Below are positions 1 through 5,941 of a stretch of 6,607 nt of DNA, piece by piece. The position numbers and the translations under genes are program-made. The notes beneath the pieces are model-generated. The model was not told the origin of the DNA and ran no database searches. It was given only the letters and a program-made list of their open reading frames with translations. Source of the DNA: Betaproteobacteria bacterium. Its GTDB lineage: Bacteria; Pseudomonadota; Gammaproteobacteria; Burkholderiales; Rhodocyclaceae. Location of the stretch: assembly GCA_028868235.1 (NCBI GenBank), contig JAGWUW010000155.1:1-6607 (forward strand), given 5' to 3'. Position 1 is the first letter of the stretch. Each line of letters starts with the position of its first letter.

Positions 1-793
1 GTTCGGCCACGAGCGCGGCGCCTTTACCGGGGCACAGGCCCAGCGGCGCGGCCGTTTCGAGCAGGCCGAGGGGGGCACGCTGTTTCTCGACGAAATTGGC
101 GACATGCCGTCCGAGTTGCAGACCCGACTGTTACGCGTGTTGTCCGATGGGCATTTCTATCGTGTCGGTGGCCACTCACCGATCAAGGCTAACGTTCGCG
201 TCATCGCGGCGACGCACCAGTACCTGGAAAACCGTGTCAAGGATGGCCTGTTTCGCGAGGACTTGTTCCACCGCCTGAACGTCATCCGTATCCGCCTGCC
301 GGCCCTGCGCGAGCGTCGCGAAGACATTCCCCTGCTGACGCGTCACTTCCTGCAGAAGAGTGCGCGCGAACTGGGGGTCGAAACGAAGCGTCTGTCGGAT
401 GCTGCCATCAAATACCTGACCGGCCTGGAGTTCCAGGGGAACGTTCGGCAACTGGAAAATCTGTGTCACTGGTTGACCGTGATGGCACCCGGGCAGCAGG
501 TTGAGGTTGGCGATCTGCCGGTCGAGTTGCGCGAAGCGACGCCGGTGATGCTGGCTACCGACTGGGAAGGGGCGCTGCAAGGTGAGGTTGATCGCCTGCT
601 CGCGCGTGGGGTACCGGATGTACATGGCGTCCTCTCAGAGATTTTCGAGCGCATTCTGATTTCGCAGGCTCTGGCGCATACTGGCGGCCGTCGAATCGAA
701 GCGGCGCAGGCCCTGGGTATTGGTCGCAACACGATTACACGCAAGATCGCCGAACTCGGCATTGACGGCGGCAAGGACCACGCGGCGGAGTAG
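1..793 (+). CDS. ntrC: Nitrogen regulation response regulator NtrC (3' part; N-terminus outside window)
   Basis: Sigma54-dependent activator of the NtrB/NtrC two-component system, which in its phosphorylated form switches on nitrogen-limitation genes such as glnA. The reading frame enters at base 2 and 263 residues are visible. The GAFTGA loop that contacts sigma54 is at bases 17-34, the Walker B segment LFLDE at 80-94, followed by the sensor I stretch VIAATHQ, the arginine-finger region [11 protein letters not shown] and the sensor [10 protein letters not shown]. The C-terminus holds a Fis-type helix-turn-helix ([20 protein letters not shown]). The segment [12 protein letters not shown] after GNVRQLEN is characteristic of NtrC rather than of other sigma54 activators, and the distance from GAFTGA to the stop matches E. 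coli NtrC as I recall it. About 210 residues (receiver domain and Walker A) should lie upstream. One small oddity is FQGNVRQ where most relatives have WPGNVRQ/E. The stop TAG at 791-793 is 10 nt before birA, so read-through transcription into birA is likely. Confidence 0.93.
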   Translation, partial: FGHERGAFTGAQAQRRGRFEQAEGGTLFLDEIGDMPSELQTRLLRVLSDGHFYRVGGHSPIKANVRVIAATHQYLENRVKDGLFREDLFHRLNVIRIRLPALRERREDIPLLTRHFLQKSARELGVETKRLSDAAIKYLTGLEFQGNVRQLENLCHWLTVMAPGQQVEVGDLPVELREATPVMLATDWEGALQGEVDRLLARGVPDVHGVLSEIFERILISQALAHTGGRRIEAAQALGIGRNTITRKIAELGIDGGKDHAAE

Positions 794-803
794 AATTCGC
801 CGC
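782..803 (+). promoter_or_regulatory. Small hairpin over the birA translation start region
   Basis: A perfect 6-bp inverted repeat, GCGGCG (782-787) and CGCCGC (798-803), encloses a 10-nt loop and ends directly at the birA ATG at 804. The weak Shine-Dalgarno-like GGAG (787-790) lies at the stem-loop boundary, and the loop also contains the ntrC stop codon. The stem could reduce birA initiation unless ribosomes finishing ntrC melt it. This is an inference from sequence; with no T-tract it is not a rho-independent terminator, and such a stem can occur by chance in GC-rich DNA. Confidence 0.3.
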
Positions 804-1589
804 ATGACCCTGATCGATCCTGTTTTGCTCAAATACCGGCTGGGTTCGCTGGCTGGGCGTTTCGATGTCGACGCACTGCCTGAGTGCGATTCAACCAGCA
901 GTGAACTGATGCGCCGTGCCGAACGGGGGATAGCCGCTGGCACGGTGGTCGTCGCCGACCGGCAGAGTGCCGGGCGTGGACGGCGTGGGCGTAGTTGGTT
1001 GTCGGCACCGGAGTCGAGTCTGACCTTTTCTGTGCTCTGGCGTTTTCCCGGCAATGCTGCGCGTCTGACCGGCCTTTCGCTGGCGGTCGGGGTGGCACTC
1101 GCCCAGGCCTTAGAGAGCCTTGGTGCCGTAGGTGTTCGCCTAAAGTGGCCGAACGACGTGCTGCTCGAAGTCGATGGCGAATTTGCCAAGCTGGCCGGCA
1201 TCCTGGTCGAACTGTCGTCCGACCGCCGCGGTACGCAGGCCATCGTCGGCATAGGACTCAATCTGGCGACACCGACCGAAGCATTGCCGCAACCAGCTGC
1301 AGGTTTGAACGATGCTGGCGTGAGGGTTGATCGCCATCTGGTGCTCGCCGCCATCCTGAGCGAGCTGGCCGGCGTACTCGATATCTTTGCCGATGCGGGA
1401 TTTGCTGGCCTGAAAACGGCTTGGCATGGCTATCACGCCTGGCAGGATCAAGCGGTTCATATCCTCGGCGAAGCGCGGCCGCTGTCAGGGCGTTGCTTGG
1501 GCGTCGACGCTGATGGTTCGCTGCTGCTCGATACCGGCGAGCGGGTCGAGCGTATTTTCTCGGGCGACGTCAGCCTTCGACGCGTATGA
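804..1589 (+). CDS. birA: Biotin--[acetyl-CoA-carboxylase] ligase, monofunctional (no DNA-binding domain)
   Basis: Cytoplasmic enzyme that makes biotinyl-5'-AMP from biotin and ATP and transfers biotin to the carrier lysine of biotin enzymes such as the acetyl-CoA carboxylase subunit AccB. 261 residues. Seen: CDSTSSE (28-34, biotin pocket), GRGRRG (57-62, the adenylate-binding loop), KWPNDV (114-119), KLAGILVE (129-136, with the lysine that contacts biotinyl-AMP in the family), GIGLN (149-153), and a C-terminal SH3-like domain at about 215-258 including GVDADGSLLL and SGDVSL. E. coli BirA is about 60 residues longer because of an N-terminal winged helix that represses the bio operon. That domain is absent here, so this protein should be a ligase only. 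The ATG at 804 is chosen because residues upstream in the same frame overlap ntrC and are low-complexity Arg/Thr/Ser. The candidate ribosome site GGAG at 787-790 is weak and distant. The stop overlaps coaX. Confidence 0.94.
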   Translation: MTLIDPVLLKYRLGSLAGRFDVDALPECDSTSSELMRRAERGIAAGTVVVADRQSAGRGRRGRSWLSAPESSLTFSVLWRFPGNAARLTGLSLAVGVALAQALESLGAVGVRLKWPNDVLLEVDGEFAKLAGILVELSSDRRGTQAIVGIGLNLATPTEALPQPAAGLNDAGVRVDRHLVLAAILSELAGVLDIFADAGFAGLKTAWHGYHAWQDQAVHILGEARPLSGRCLGVDADGSLLLDTGERVERIFSGDVSLRRV

Positions 1590-2311
1590 TCGTCTGCCTC
1601 GACAGCGGCAATACCCGGATCAAATGGGGTGTCCACGATGGCGTGAACTGGCTGGCCCAGGGAGCGGTGGCCCATGCCGACCTCGAACAGTTGGCCGCAC
1701 TGCTTGGCGACTGGCCGCAGCCTGAGCGCGTGATGCTGGCCAATGTCGCCGGCGCCAGGGTCGCAGGGCGCATTCGTCAGCAACTGGCACCCTGGCTGCC
1801 AGTGTTCTACGACGTGCAATCCACCGCTCTGGCGGGGGGGGTGAGCAATCTGTATCGCCACCCCGAGCGGCTGGGTGTCGACCGCTGGTGTGCCTTGATC
1901 GGTGCGCGGACATTGTCGCCAGCACCGGCGGTGGTTGTCATGGCGGGCACGGCAACGACCATCGATACGCTGGATACTGCTGGATCCTTTGTCGGTGGCG
2001 ATATCGTCCCTGGTATTGGCCTGATGTTGCGCTCGCTGGCCCAGGGAACGGCCGGCTTGCCCTTTGCCGAGGGCCATTACACAGCCTATCCGCGTTGTAC
2101 TGACGACGCCATCGTATCAGGTGTGCTCGAAGCCCAGGCCGGGGCGATAGAAAGAGCTTTTACGCGCCTGAGTGAGCCACATGGCCGCTGCCTGCTGTCC
2201 GGTGGCTATGCTGACCAGATTTCCGCTGTGCTGCAGGTTCCGCATCGAGTGGTGGCTAACCTGCCGCTCGAAGGGTTGCGCCGATTGGCGTGCGAAATAG
2301 TGCCTTGCTGA
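1586..2311 (+). CDS. coaX: Type III pantothenate kinase
   Basis: Phosphorylates pantothenate with ATP, the first step of coenzyme A synthesis, in the cytoplasm. 241 residues, normal for the family. Motifs of the acetate/sugar kinase (ASKHA) fold are all visible: the N-terminal phosphate loop DSGNTRIKW (6-14), LGVDRW (96-101, with D99 as the expected catalytic aspartate), GTATTID (121-127), and GGDIVPG (137-143). The related Bordetella protein was first named Baf (Bvg accessory factor), and many annotations still carry that name. The ATG at 1586 overlaps the birA TGA (ATGA, 1586-1589), so translation of the two is almost certainly coupled. The birA-coaX pairing is common in betaproteobacteria and groups two cofactor enzymes. 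A run of eight G's at 1834-1841 lies within codons 83-86, but the frame is intact here. Confidence 0.95.
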   Translation: MIVCLDSGNTRIKWGVHDGVNWLAQGAVAHADLEQLAALLGDWPQPERVMLANVAGARVAGRIRQQLAPWLPVFYDVQSTALAGGVSNLYRHPERLGVDRWCALIGARTLSPAPAVVVMAGTATTIDTLDTAGSFVGGDIVPGIGLMLRSLAQGTAGLPFAEGHYTAYPRCTDDAIVSGVLEAQAGAIERAFTRLSEPHGRCLLSGGYADQISAVLQVPHRVVANLPLEGLRRLACEIVPC

Positions 2312-2334
2312 TCGACTCGGCTGCTTGTCCGGGC

Positions 2335-2363
2335 TTGAACAAACCACGCTCAGCGGTGACAAT
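2335..2363 (+). promoter_or_regulatory. Candidate sigma70 promoter for the DUF350-SPFH-DUF4178 operon
   Basis: TTGAAC (2335-2340) and GACAAT (2358-2363) each match the sigma70 -35/-10 consensus at 4 of 6 bases and are separated by exactly 17 nt. They sit in the 84-nt gap between coaX and the DUF350 gene, the largest gap in the window and the logical place for an operon promoter. Transcription would begin near 2370, leaving a leader of about 25 nt. The gap contains no convincing terminator for coaX, so read-through from birA-coaX is also possible. The match is modest. Confidence 0.35.
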
Positions 2364-2395
2364 CCAATGTCATTGCGCCTTTCCCGGGGGAGTCC

Positions 2396-2797
2396 ATGTT
2401 CGATCCGGTTATCAGCAGCCTGCCGGCTTTCGCCGGGTATTTCGCCACGGCGCTTGCCTTGTTGGCTGTTTTTGTCGTCCTTTACGTATTCGTGACGCCG
2501 TACAGTGAGTTGGCATTGATTCGCGAAGGCAACACCGCGGCTGCCGTCAGTCTGGGTGGCGCGGTAGTCGGTTATGCATTGCCGATCGCGGTGGCTGTGG
2601 TCACCAGCCACAACATCATGACGATGATCGGCTGGGGTGTCGTCGCCTGTTTCGTGCAATTGATGGTTTATGTCATCGCTCGTCTCGCCCTGCCCCGGAT
2701 TAACTTGGCCATTCCCCAAGGCAAGGTCGCTTCCGGCATTTTTCTCGCATCGCTTTCCCTCGGTATCGGCATCCTCAATGCCGGCTGCATTGCCTGA
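2396..2797 (+). CDS. DUF350 (YjfL-type) four-helix inner-membrane protein
   Basis: Small integral membrane protein of 133 residues, no known enzymatic activity. Four hydrophobic segments are visible at about residues 12-33, 50-70, 73-96 and 112-132. The family signature after helix 1 is present as TPYSELALIREGNTAAAVSLGG (35-56 region), with the conserved Glu/Gly/Asn of REGN and a Gly-rich second helix start. DUF350 proteins are around this length; the E. coli relative YjfL lies beside the PspA paralogue YjfJ, so the family is linked with membrane stress or membrane remodelling loci. The start ATG at 2396 follows a GGGGGAG ribosome site (2386-2392), which is close but strong. It is the first gene of the proposed operon, 18 nt ahead of the SPFH gene. 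Its role as a membrane partner or channel-like component is inference only. Confidence 0.85.
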   Translation: MFDPVISSLPAFAGYFATALALLAVFVVLYVFVTPYSELALIREGNTAAAVSLGGAVVGYALPIAVAVVTSHNIMTMIGWGVVACFVQLMVYVIARLALPRINLAIPQGKVASGIFLASLSLGIGILNAGCIA

Positions 2798-2803
2798 TCA
2801 CGC

Positions 2804-2810
2804 AAGGAGA
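2804..2810 (+). promoter_or_regulatory. Strong ribosome binding site of the SPFH gene
   Basis: AAGGAGA ends 5 nt before the ATG at 2816, a near-consensus Shine-Dalgarno sequence and the best in the window. It fixes the start of the SPFH gene and suggests that this protein is made in larger amount than its operon neighbours, especially the next gene, which has no visible site. Confidence 0.75.
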
Positions 2811-2815
2811 ATTTC

Positions 2816-3826
2816 ATGGCTCTGATGGACTTCATCAAGAAACAGTTTATCGACGTTCTGCAATGGGCCGAGGAGGGCAACGGGACCCTGGCCTGGCGTT
2901 TCCCGATGGCCGAGATGGAAATCCAGAACGGAGCCAGCCTGACGGTGCGTGACTCTCAGGTGGCGATGTTCGTTAACGAAGGTACGGTGGCAGATGTATT
3001 CCAGCCGGGCATGTACAAGCTGACGACGCAGACACTGCCGGTGCTGACCTACCTGAAGAACTGGGACAAGCTATTCGAGTCACCCTTCAAGAGCGACGTT
3101 TATTTCTTCTCGACGCGAACCCAGCTTGACCAAAAGTGGGGGACGCCGAATCCGATCACCATTCGCGACAAGGAGTTTGGCATCGTCCGTATGCGGGCCT
3201 TCGGCATCTATTCCTACCATCTGGTCGACCCCAAGACCTTCTACCAAAAGATTTCAGGAACACGCGACATTTATACTCGCGACGAACTCGAAGGCCAGTT
3301 GCGCAATACGCTTGTTGCCGGCATGACGGATCTGTTCGGCGAATCGGGCGTTTCCTTCATCGATATGGCTGGCAATCAGGACGAGTTTGGCCAAGCGATG
3401 ATGTTCAAGATGAAGCCGCTATTCGCCGAATACGGCCTGGTCCTCGATTCTCTGGTCGTCCAGAACGTGTCGCTCCCCGAGGAGTTGCAGAAGGTTCTCG
3501 ACCAGAAAATCGGCATGAACATGATCGGCGACCTGCAGCGGTACACCCAGTATCAGGTCGCCAACAGCATTCCCGATGCTGCGAAGAACGAAGGTGGTCT
3601 GGCGGCCATGGGCGTCGGCCTAGGCGCCGGTGTCGGCTTCGGCCAAGTCGTCGGCCAGGCAATAGCTGCGGCTACCCAGCCGGCAGCCGTGGGCACAGGC
3701 AGTACGGTGTCCGCTGACGAGGTCGTCGCCACCCTGGAAAAGCTTCACGGACTGGTCGAGAAAGGTATCCTCAGTCAGGCCGAATTCGACACCAAGAAGG
3801 CCGAACTGCTCAAGAAGCTGACCTGA
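2816..3826 (+). CDS. SPFH-domain protein (YdjI / 'virion core protein' type) with C-terminal SHOCT domain
   Basis: 336-residue protein of the stomatin/prohibitin/flotillin/HflK superfamily, YdjI subgroup. Seen: a short N-terminal helix (MALMDFIKKQFIDVLQW), LAWRFP and the SPFH beta-rich core from about residue 25 (GASLTVRDSQVAMFVNEGTV, 39-58; FQPGMYKL, 62-69), the second half to about 240 (FGIVRMRAFGIYSYHLVDP, then a helical part ending QKIGMNMIGDLQRYTQYQVA), a Gly/Ala-rich linker (about 260-295), and a SHOCT domain (about 299-336, LEKLHGLVEKGILSQAEFD). There is no transmembrane segment or signal peptide, so it should be cytoplasmic or peripherally membrane-bound, probably as an oligomer. In Bacillus subtilis YdjI is needed to attach a PspA paralogue to the membrane through partners YdjG/YdjH. 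By analogy the adjacent zinc-ribbon/DUF4178 membrane protein may be its anchor. Many YdjI relatives end in a zinc ribbon; here SHOCT stands in its place. The DUF4178 gene starts 10 nt after its stop. Confidence 0.87.
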   Translation: MALMDFIKKQFIDVLQWAEEGNGTLAWRFPMAEMEIQNGASLTVRDSQVAMFVNEGTVADVFQPGMYKLTTQTLPVLTYLKNWDKLFESPFKSDVYFFSTRTQLDQKWGTPNPITIRDKEFGIVRMRAFGIYSYHLVDPKTFYQKISGTRDIYTRDELEGQLRNTLVAGMTDLFGESGVSFIDMAGNQDEFGQAMMFKMKPLFAEYGLVLDSLVVQNVSLPEELQKVLDQKIGMNMIGDLQRYTQYQVANSIPDAAKNEGGLAAMGVGLGAGVGFGQVVGQAIAAATQPAAVGTGSTVSADEVVATLEKLHGLVEKGILSQAEFDTKKAELLKKLT

Positions 3827-3836
3827 TCCGCCGCCT

Positions 3837-5762
3837 GTGGCGCTGACTGTCTCCTGTCCTTCCTGTGGTGCGCCGGTTGTCTTCCAGTCGGCCTCGTCGA
3901 TCTTTGCCGTGTGCGCCTATTGTCAGAGCACTCTGGTTCGCCACGATCAGTCTTTGGAAGACATCGGAAAGATGGCGGCCTTGGTCGAGGATCGCTCGCC
4001 GCTGCAGCTGGGAGCGGAGGGCAGCTATCAGGGCATACATTTTGCGCTGATCGGGCGCATCCAGCTCAAGTACAGCCAGGGTACCTGGAACGAGTGGCAC
4101 CTACTATTCGATGATCTGCGGACCGGCTGGTTGTCGGAGGCGGGTGGAGAGTATGTGCTCACCTTTGTATGCCCGACGCAGGAGCCGCTGCCCGATTTCG
4201 AGGCGCTCCGGATCGGACAGCGTCTGCAAGTGGCCAGCCAGGTCTGGACAGTCAGTAATCTCGAACGAGCAGAGTGCATCGCCGGCCAGGGAGAATTGCC
4301 ATTTAAGGTCGGCGCCGGCTATCCGGTTCCGGCGGCCGACCTGCGCAGCGACCAGGCCTTTGCCACGTTGGATTATTCGGAAACGCCACCATGGTTGTTT
4401 GTTGGAGAGGCAGTTAATTTCAAAACGCTGAAAATGGTCGGCTTGCGCGAAGGCATGGCCGTCCCTTCCGCCACCGTACAGGCCCAGGTCTTCCGCTGCC
4501 CCAGTTGCGGGGCACCGATGTCGGCCCGCTCGGCTGATATTCTGGCCGTCGGTTGCATTACCTGCGGCGCAGTAATCGACACCAGCGACGCCAATCGGCG
4601 GGTACTGACCACAGCGCTCGGCATGGCTCGGGATATGGTCGATCCGCGCCTGCCGCTGGGTAGCAAGGGGAGCCTCGATGGCCAGCCGGCTGAGGTCATT
4701 GGTTTTCTCGTCAAGCGTTGCAAGATAGAGGGAATCGCCTACGATTGGAGCGAATACCTGCTCACCGGCGAGAACGGCACTTATCGCTGGCTGACCGAGT
4801 ACAACGGCCATTGGAACGTAGTCGATGTGCTGTCCAGACCGCCGACGAGTGGCATCATCGAAGTAGCCAGCATTCGCTACAACGGGGAACTGTTCAAGCA
4901 TTTCTCGACTACACCGATTGCCGAGGTGGTCCAGGTGACTGGCGAGTTCACCTGGCGGGTACGGCGCGGCGAAACCAACCGGGTCGCCGACTACGTGGCG
5001 CCACCCCGTATGTTGTCCCGCGAAACGAACGAAACAGATCTGACCTGGTCGCTCGGTACCTATATCGAACCGGCCATCATGGCCGATGCGTTCAAGCTGC
5101 CCGGTGCTTTGCCCAAGCCAATCGGCGTTTTCGCCAATCAGCCGAATCCGTGGGCCGATACTACGCTCCGCGTCTGGGCGACGTTCGCAAAATTGGCCCT
5201 GGTCGCCATCCTGGTCCAGGCTTTCTTCGTGCTTATTTCCAGCGAGCGGGTCTTGCTGCGCCAGGATTTCACTTTCGAACCCCGCAGTAAAGAAGAAGTA
5301 CAGACCCGCGAATTCGAGATCACCGGCAAACAGCGCAAGCTCGCGGTGCGTCAGGCCACCTCGCTCGATAATAACTGGATTGGGATCGACATGCTGCTGG
5401 TCAACAAGACCACCGGCAGCGCCTGGCCGGCGACCCGCGAGCTCTCCTACTACTGGGGTTACGATGATGGGCACTGGACCGAGGGGAGCCGGGACAACGA
5501 GGTGGTATTCCTCAACGTTCCCGCCGGTACCTACTACCTGACGCTCGACCCAGATATGGCGCCGGATAAATATATGGCCGTCCGTGACCGCCTGGAGGTG
5601 CTGACACCGCGGGCAGGTTGGTCAAACCTGGTGATCGTCCTGCTCTTTTTGCTCATTTTCCCGATCTTCGCCAGTATGCGCCGGGCTGCCTTCGAAGCTC
5701 GACGCTGGGCGGAAAGTGACCACGCCCCGGCGAGCAGCGATGACGACGGAGATGACGACTGA
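3837..5762 (+). CDS. Duplicated zinc-ribbon + DUF4178 membrane protein
   Basis: 641 residues, function unknown. Two copies of the same module are visible. Module A: zinc ribbon C7/C10...C26/C29, then DUF4178 at about 52-190. Module B: zinc ribbon C221/C224...C240/C243, then DUF4178 at about 268-425. The cysteine spacing is identical in both (CPSC-x15-CxxC). A hydrophobic helix at about 444-468, a polar beta-rich segment (470-595), a second helix (about 597-614, NLVIVLLFLLIFPIFASM) followed by Arg-rich sequence, and an acidic tail (SSDDDGDDD) complete it. Positive-inside reasoning puts both zinc-ribbon modules and the tail in the cytoplasm and the 470-595 segment in the periplasm. The start is GTG: an in-frame TGA at 3819-3821 rules out anything earlier, and a later start would lose the first zinc ribbon. 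No Shine-Dalgarno is visible, so translation is probably coupled to the SPFH gene. Likely role, by context only: membrane anchor or sensor partner of the SPFH protein. Confidence 0.83.
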   Translation: MALTVSCPSCGAPVVFQSASSIFAVCAYCQSTLVRHDQSLEDIGKMAALVEDRSPLQLGAEGSYQGIHFALIGRIQLKYSQGTWNEWHLLFDDLRTGWLSEAGGEYVLTFVCPTQEPLPDFEALRIGQRLQVASQVWTVSNLERAECIAGQGELPFKVGAGYPVPAADLRSDQAFATLDYSETPPWLFVGEAVNFKTLKMVGLREGMAVPSATVQAQVFRCPSCGAPMSARSADILAVGCITCGAVIDTSDANRRVLTTALGMARDMVDPRLPLGSKGSLDGQPAEVIGFLVKRCKIEGIAYDWSEYLLTGENGTYRWLTEYNGHWNVVDVLSRPPTSGIIEVASIRYNGELFKHFSTTPIAEVVQVTGEFTWRVRRGETNRVADYVAPPRMLSRETNETDLTWSLGTYIEPAIMADAFKLPGALPKPIGVFANQPNPWADTTLRVWATFAKLALVAILVQAFFVLISSERVLLRQDFTFEPRSKEEVQTREFEITGKQRKLAVRQATSLDNNWIGIDMLLVNKTTGSAWPATRELSYYWGYDDGHWTEGSRDNEVVFLNVPAGTYYLTLDPDMAPDKYMAVRDRLEVLTPRAGWSNLVIVLLFLLIFPIFASMRRAAFEARRWAESDHAPASSDDDGDDD

Positions 5763-5908
5763 TGTTCGACAAGTTCAACTTGGCTGCCGGGGTATTTGCC
5801 TTGCTGGTGTTCACCTACGCTCAGCATCAGGGTTGGAGCCTGTTCGACGATGTGGCCAACTCTGGGCACGGCAGTTCTTCCGGCAGCACCCGCAGCTATC
5901 ATAAGTGA
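5762..5908 (+). CDS. 48-residue single-helix membrane microprotein
   Basis: Short open frame that starts on the last base of the DUF4178 stop (TGATG, 5760-5764) and ends TGA at 5906-5908. It reads MFDKFNLAAGVFALLVFTYA, then QHQGWSLFDDVANSGHG, then a Ser/Gly-rich end SSSGSTRSYHK. Residues 6-20 form one hydrophobic helix, either a membrane anchor or an uncleaved signal sequence, with a short polar and Gly/Ser-rich tail. A GGAG at 5748-5751, 10 nt ahead of the ATG, can serve as ribosome site. Stop/start overlap, a hydrophobic N-terminus and codon use like its neighbours argue for a real gene and for coupling to the DUF4178 gene. I do not recognise the family. Its position as last gene of the block suggests a small accessory membrane subunit. 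Confidence 0.68.
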   Translation: MFDKFNLAAGVFALLVFTYAQHQGWSLFDDVANSGHGSSSGSTRSYHK

Positions 5909-5929
5909 TGGATTGGCCTCAAATGTCGG

Positions 5930-5935
5930 CATAAT
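5930..5935 (+). promoter_or_regulatory. Candidate -10 element upstream of the NMT1-type gene
   Basis: CATAAT matches the -10 consensus at 5 of 6 bases and ends 6 nt before the ATG at 5942. A start of transcription 7 nt downstream would fall on the ATG itself, giving a leaderless message, which would agree with the absence of a good ribosome site there. No convincing -35 hexamer is found at 16-18 nt spacing, so this is weak. The 33-nt gap 5909-5941 contains no terminator-like hairpin. Confidence 0.2.
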
Positions 5936-5941
5936 TGCGGC

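Noticed and set aside
720..803. Upstream extension of birA to an ATG at 720
   Set aside because: The extra 28 residues overlap the NtrC helix-turn-helix coding region in another frame, are Arg/Thr/Ser-rich and resemble no winged helix. The ATG at 804 begins the normal ligase N-terminus.
635..2077. Minus-strand open frames of about 200-240 codons opposite birA and coaX (635-1354, 1457-2077)
   Set aside because: They are antisense to genes with complete catalytic motifs, and their translations are rich in Arg, Ser, Pro and Gln without any motif. They are shadows of GC-rich coding DNA.
2312..2395. Terminator for birA-coaX in the gap before the DUF350 gene
   Set aside because: No GC-rich stem followed by a T-run could be found in these 84 nt.
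2117..2719. 200-codon minus-strand open frame across the coaX end and the DUF350 gene
   Set aside because: It is opposite two well-supported genes and the intergenic gap; its translation is hydrophilic, His/Gln/Arg-rich and unlike any family I recognise.
3136..3717. 193-codon + strand frame inside the SPFH gene, and 190-codon frame at 4718-5290 inside the DUF4178 gene
   Set aside because: Both are out-of-frame overlaps of supported genes with Arg/Gly/Pro/Ser-rich low-complexity translations and no upstream ribosome site.
4104..5474. 456-codon open frame on the minus strand opposite the DUF4178 gene
   Set aside because: It lies wholly antisense to a gene with clear zinc ribbons, repeats and membrane helices. 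Its translation shows no recognisable domain and has the composition expected from the complement of a high-GC coding frame.
5908..5934. Eight-codon open frame (MDWPQMSA) starting on the microprotein stop (TGATG)
   Set aside because: It is too short to support, has no ribosome site, and no regulatory peptide character such as repeated amino-acid codons is seen.
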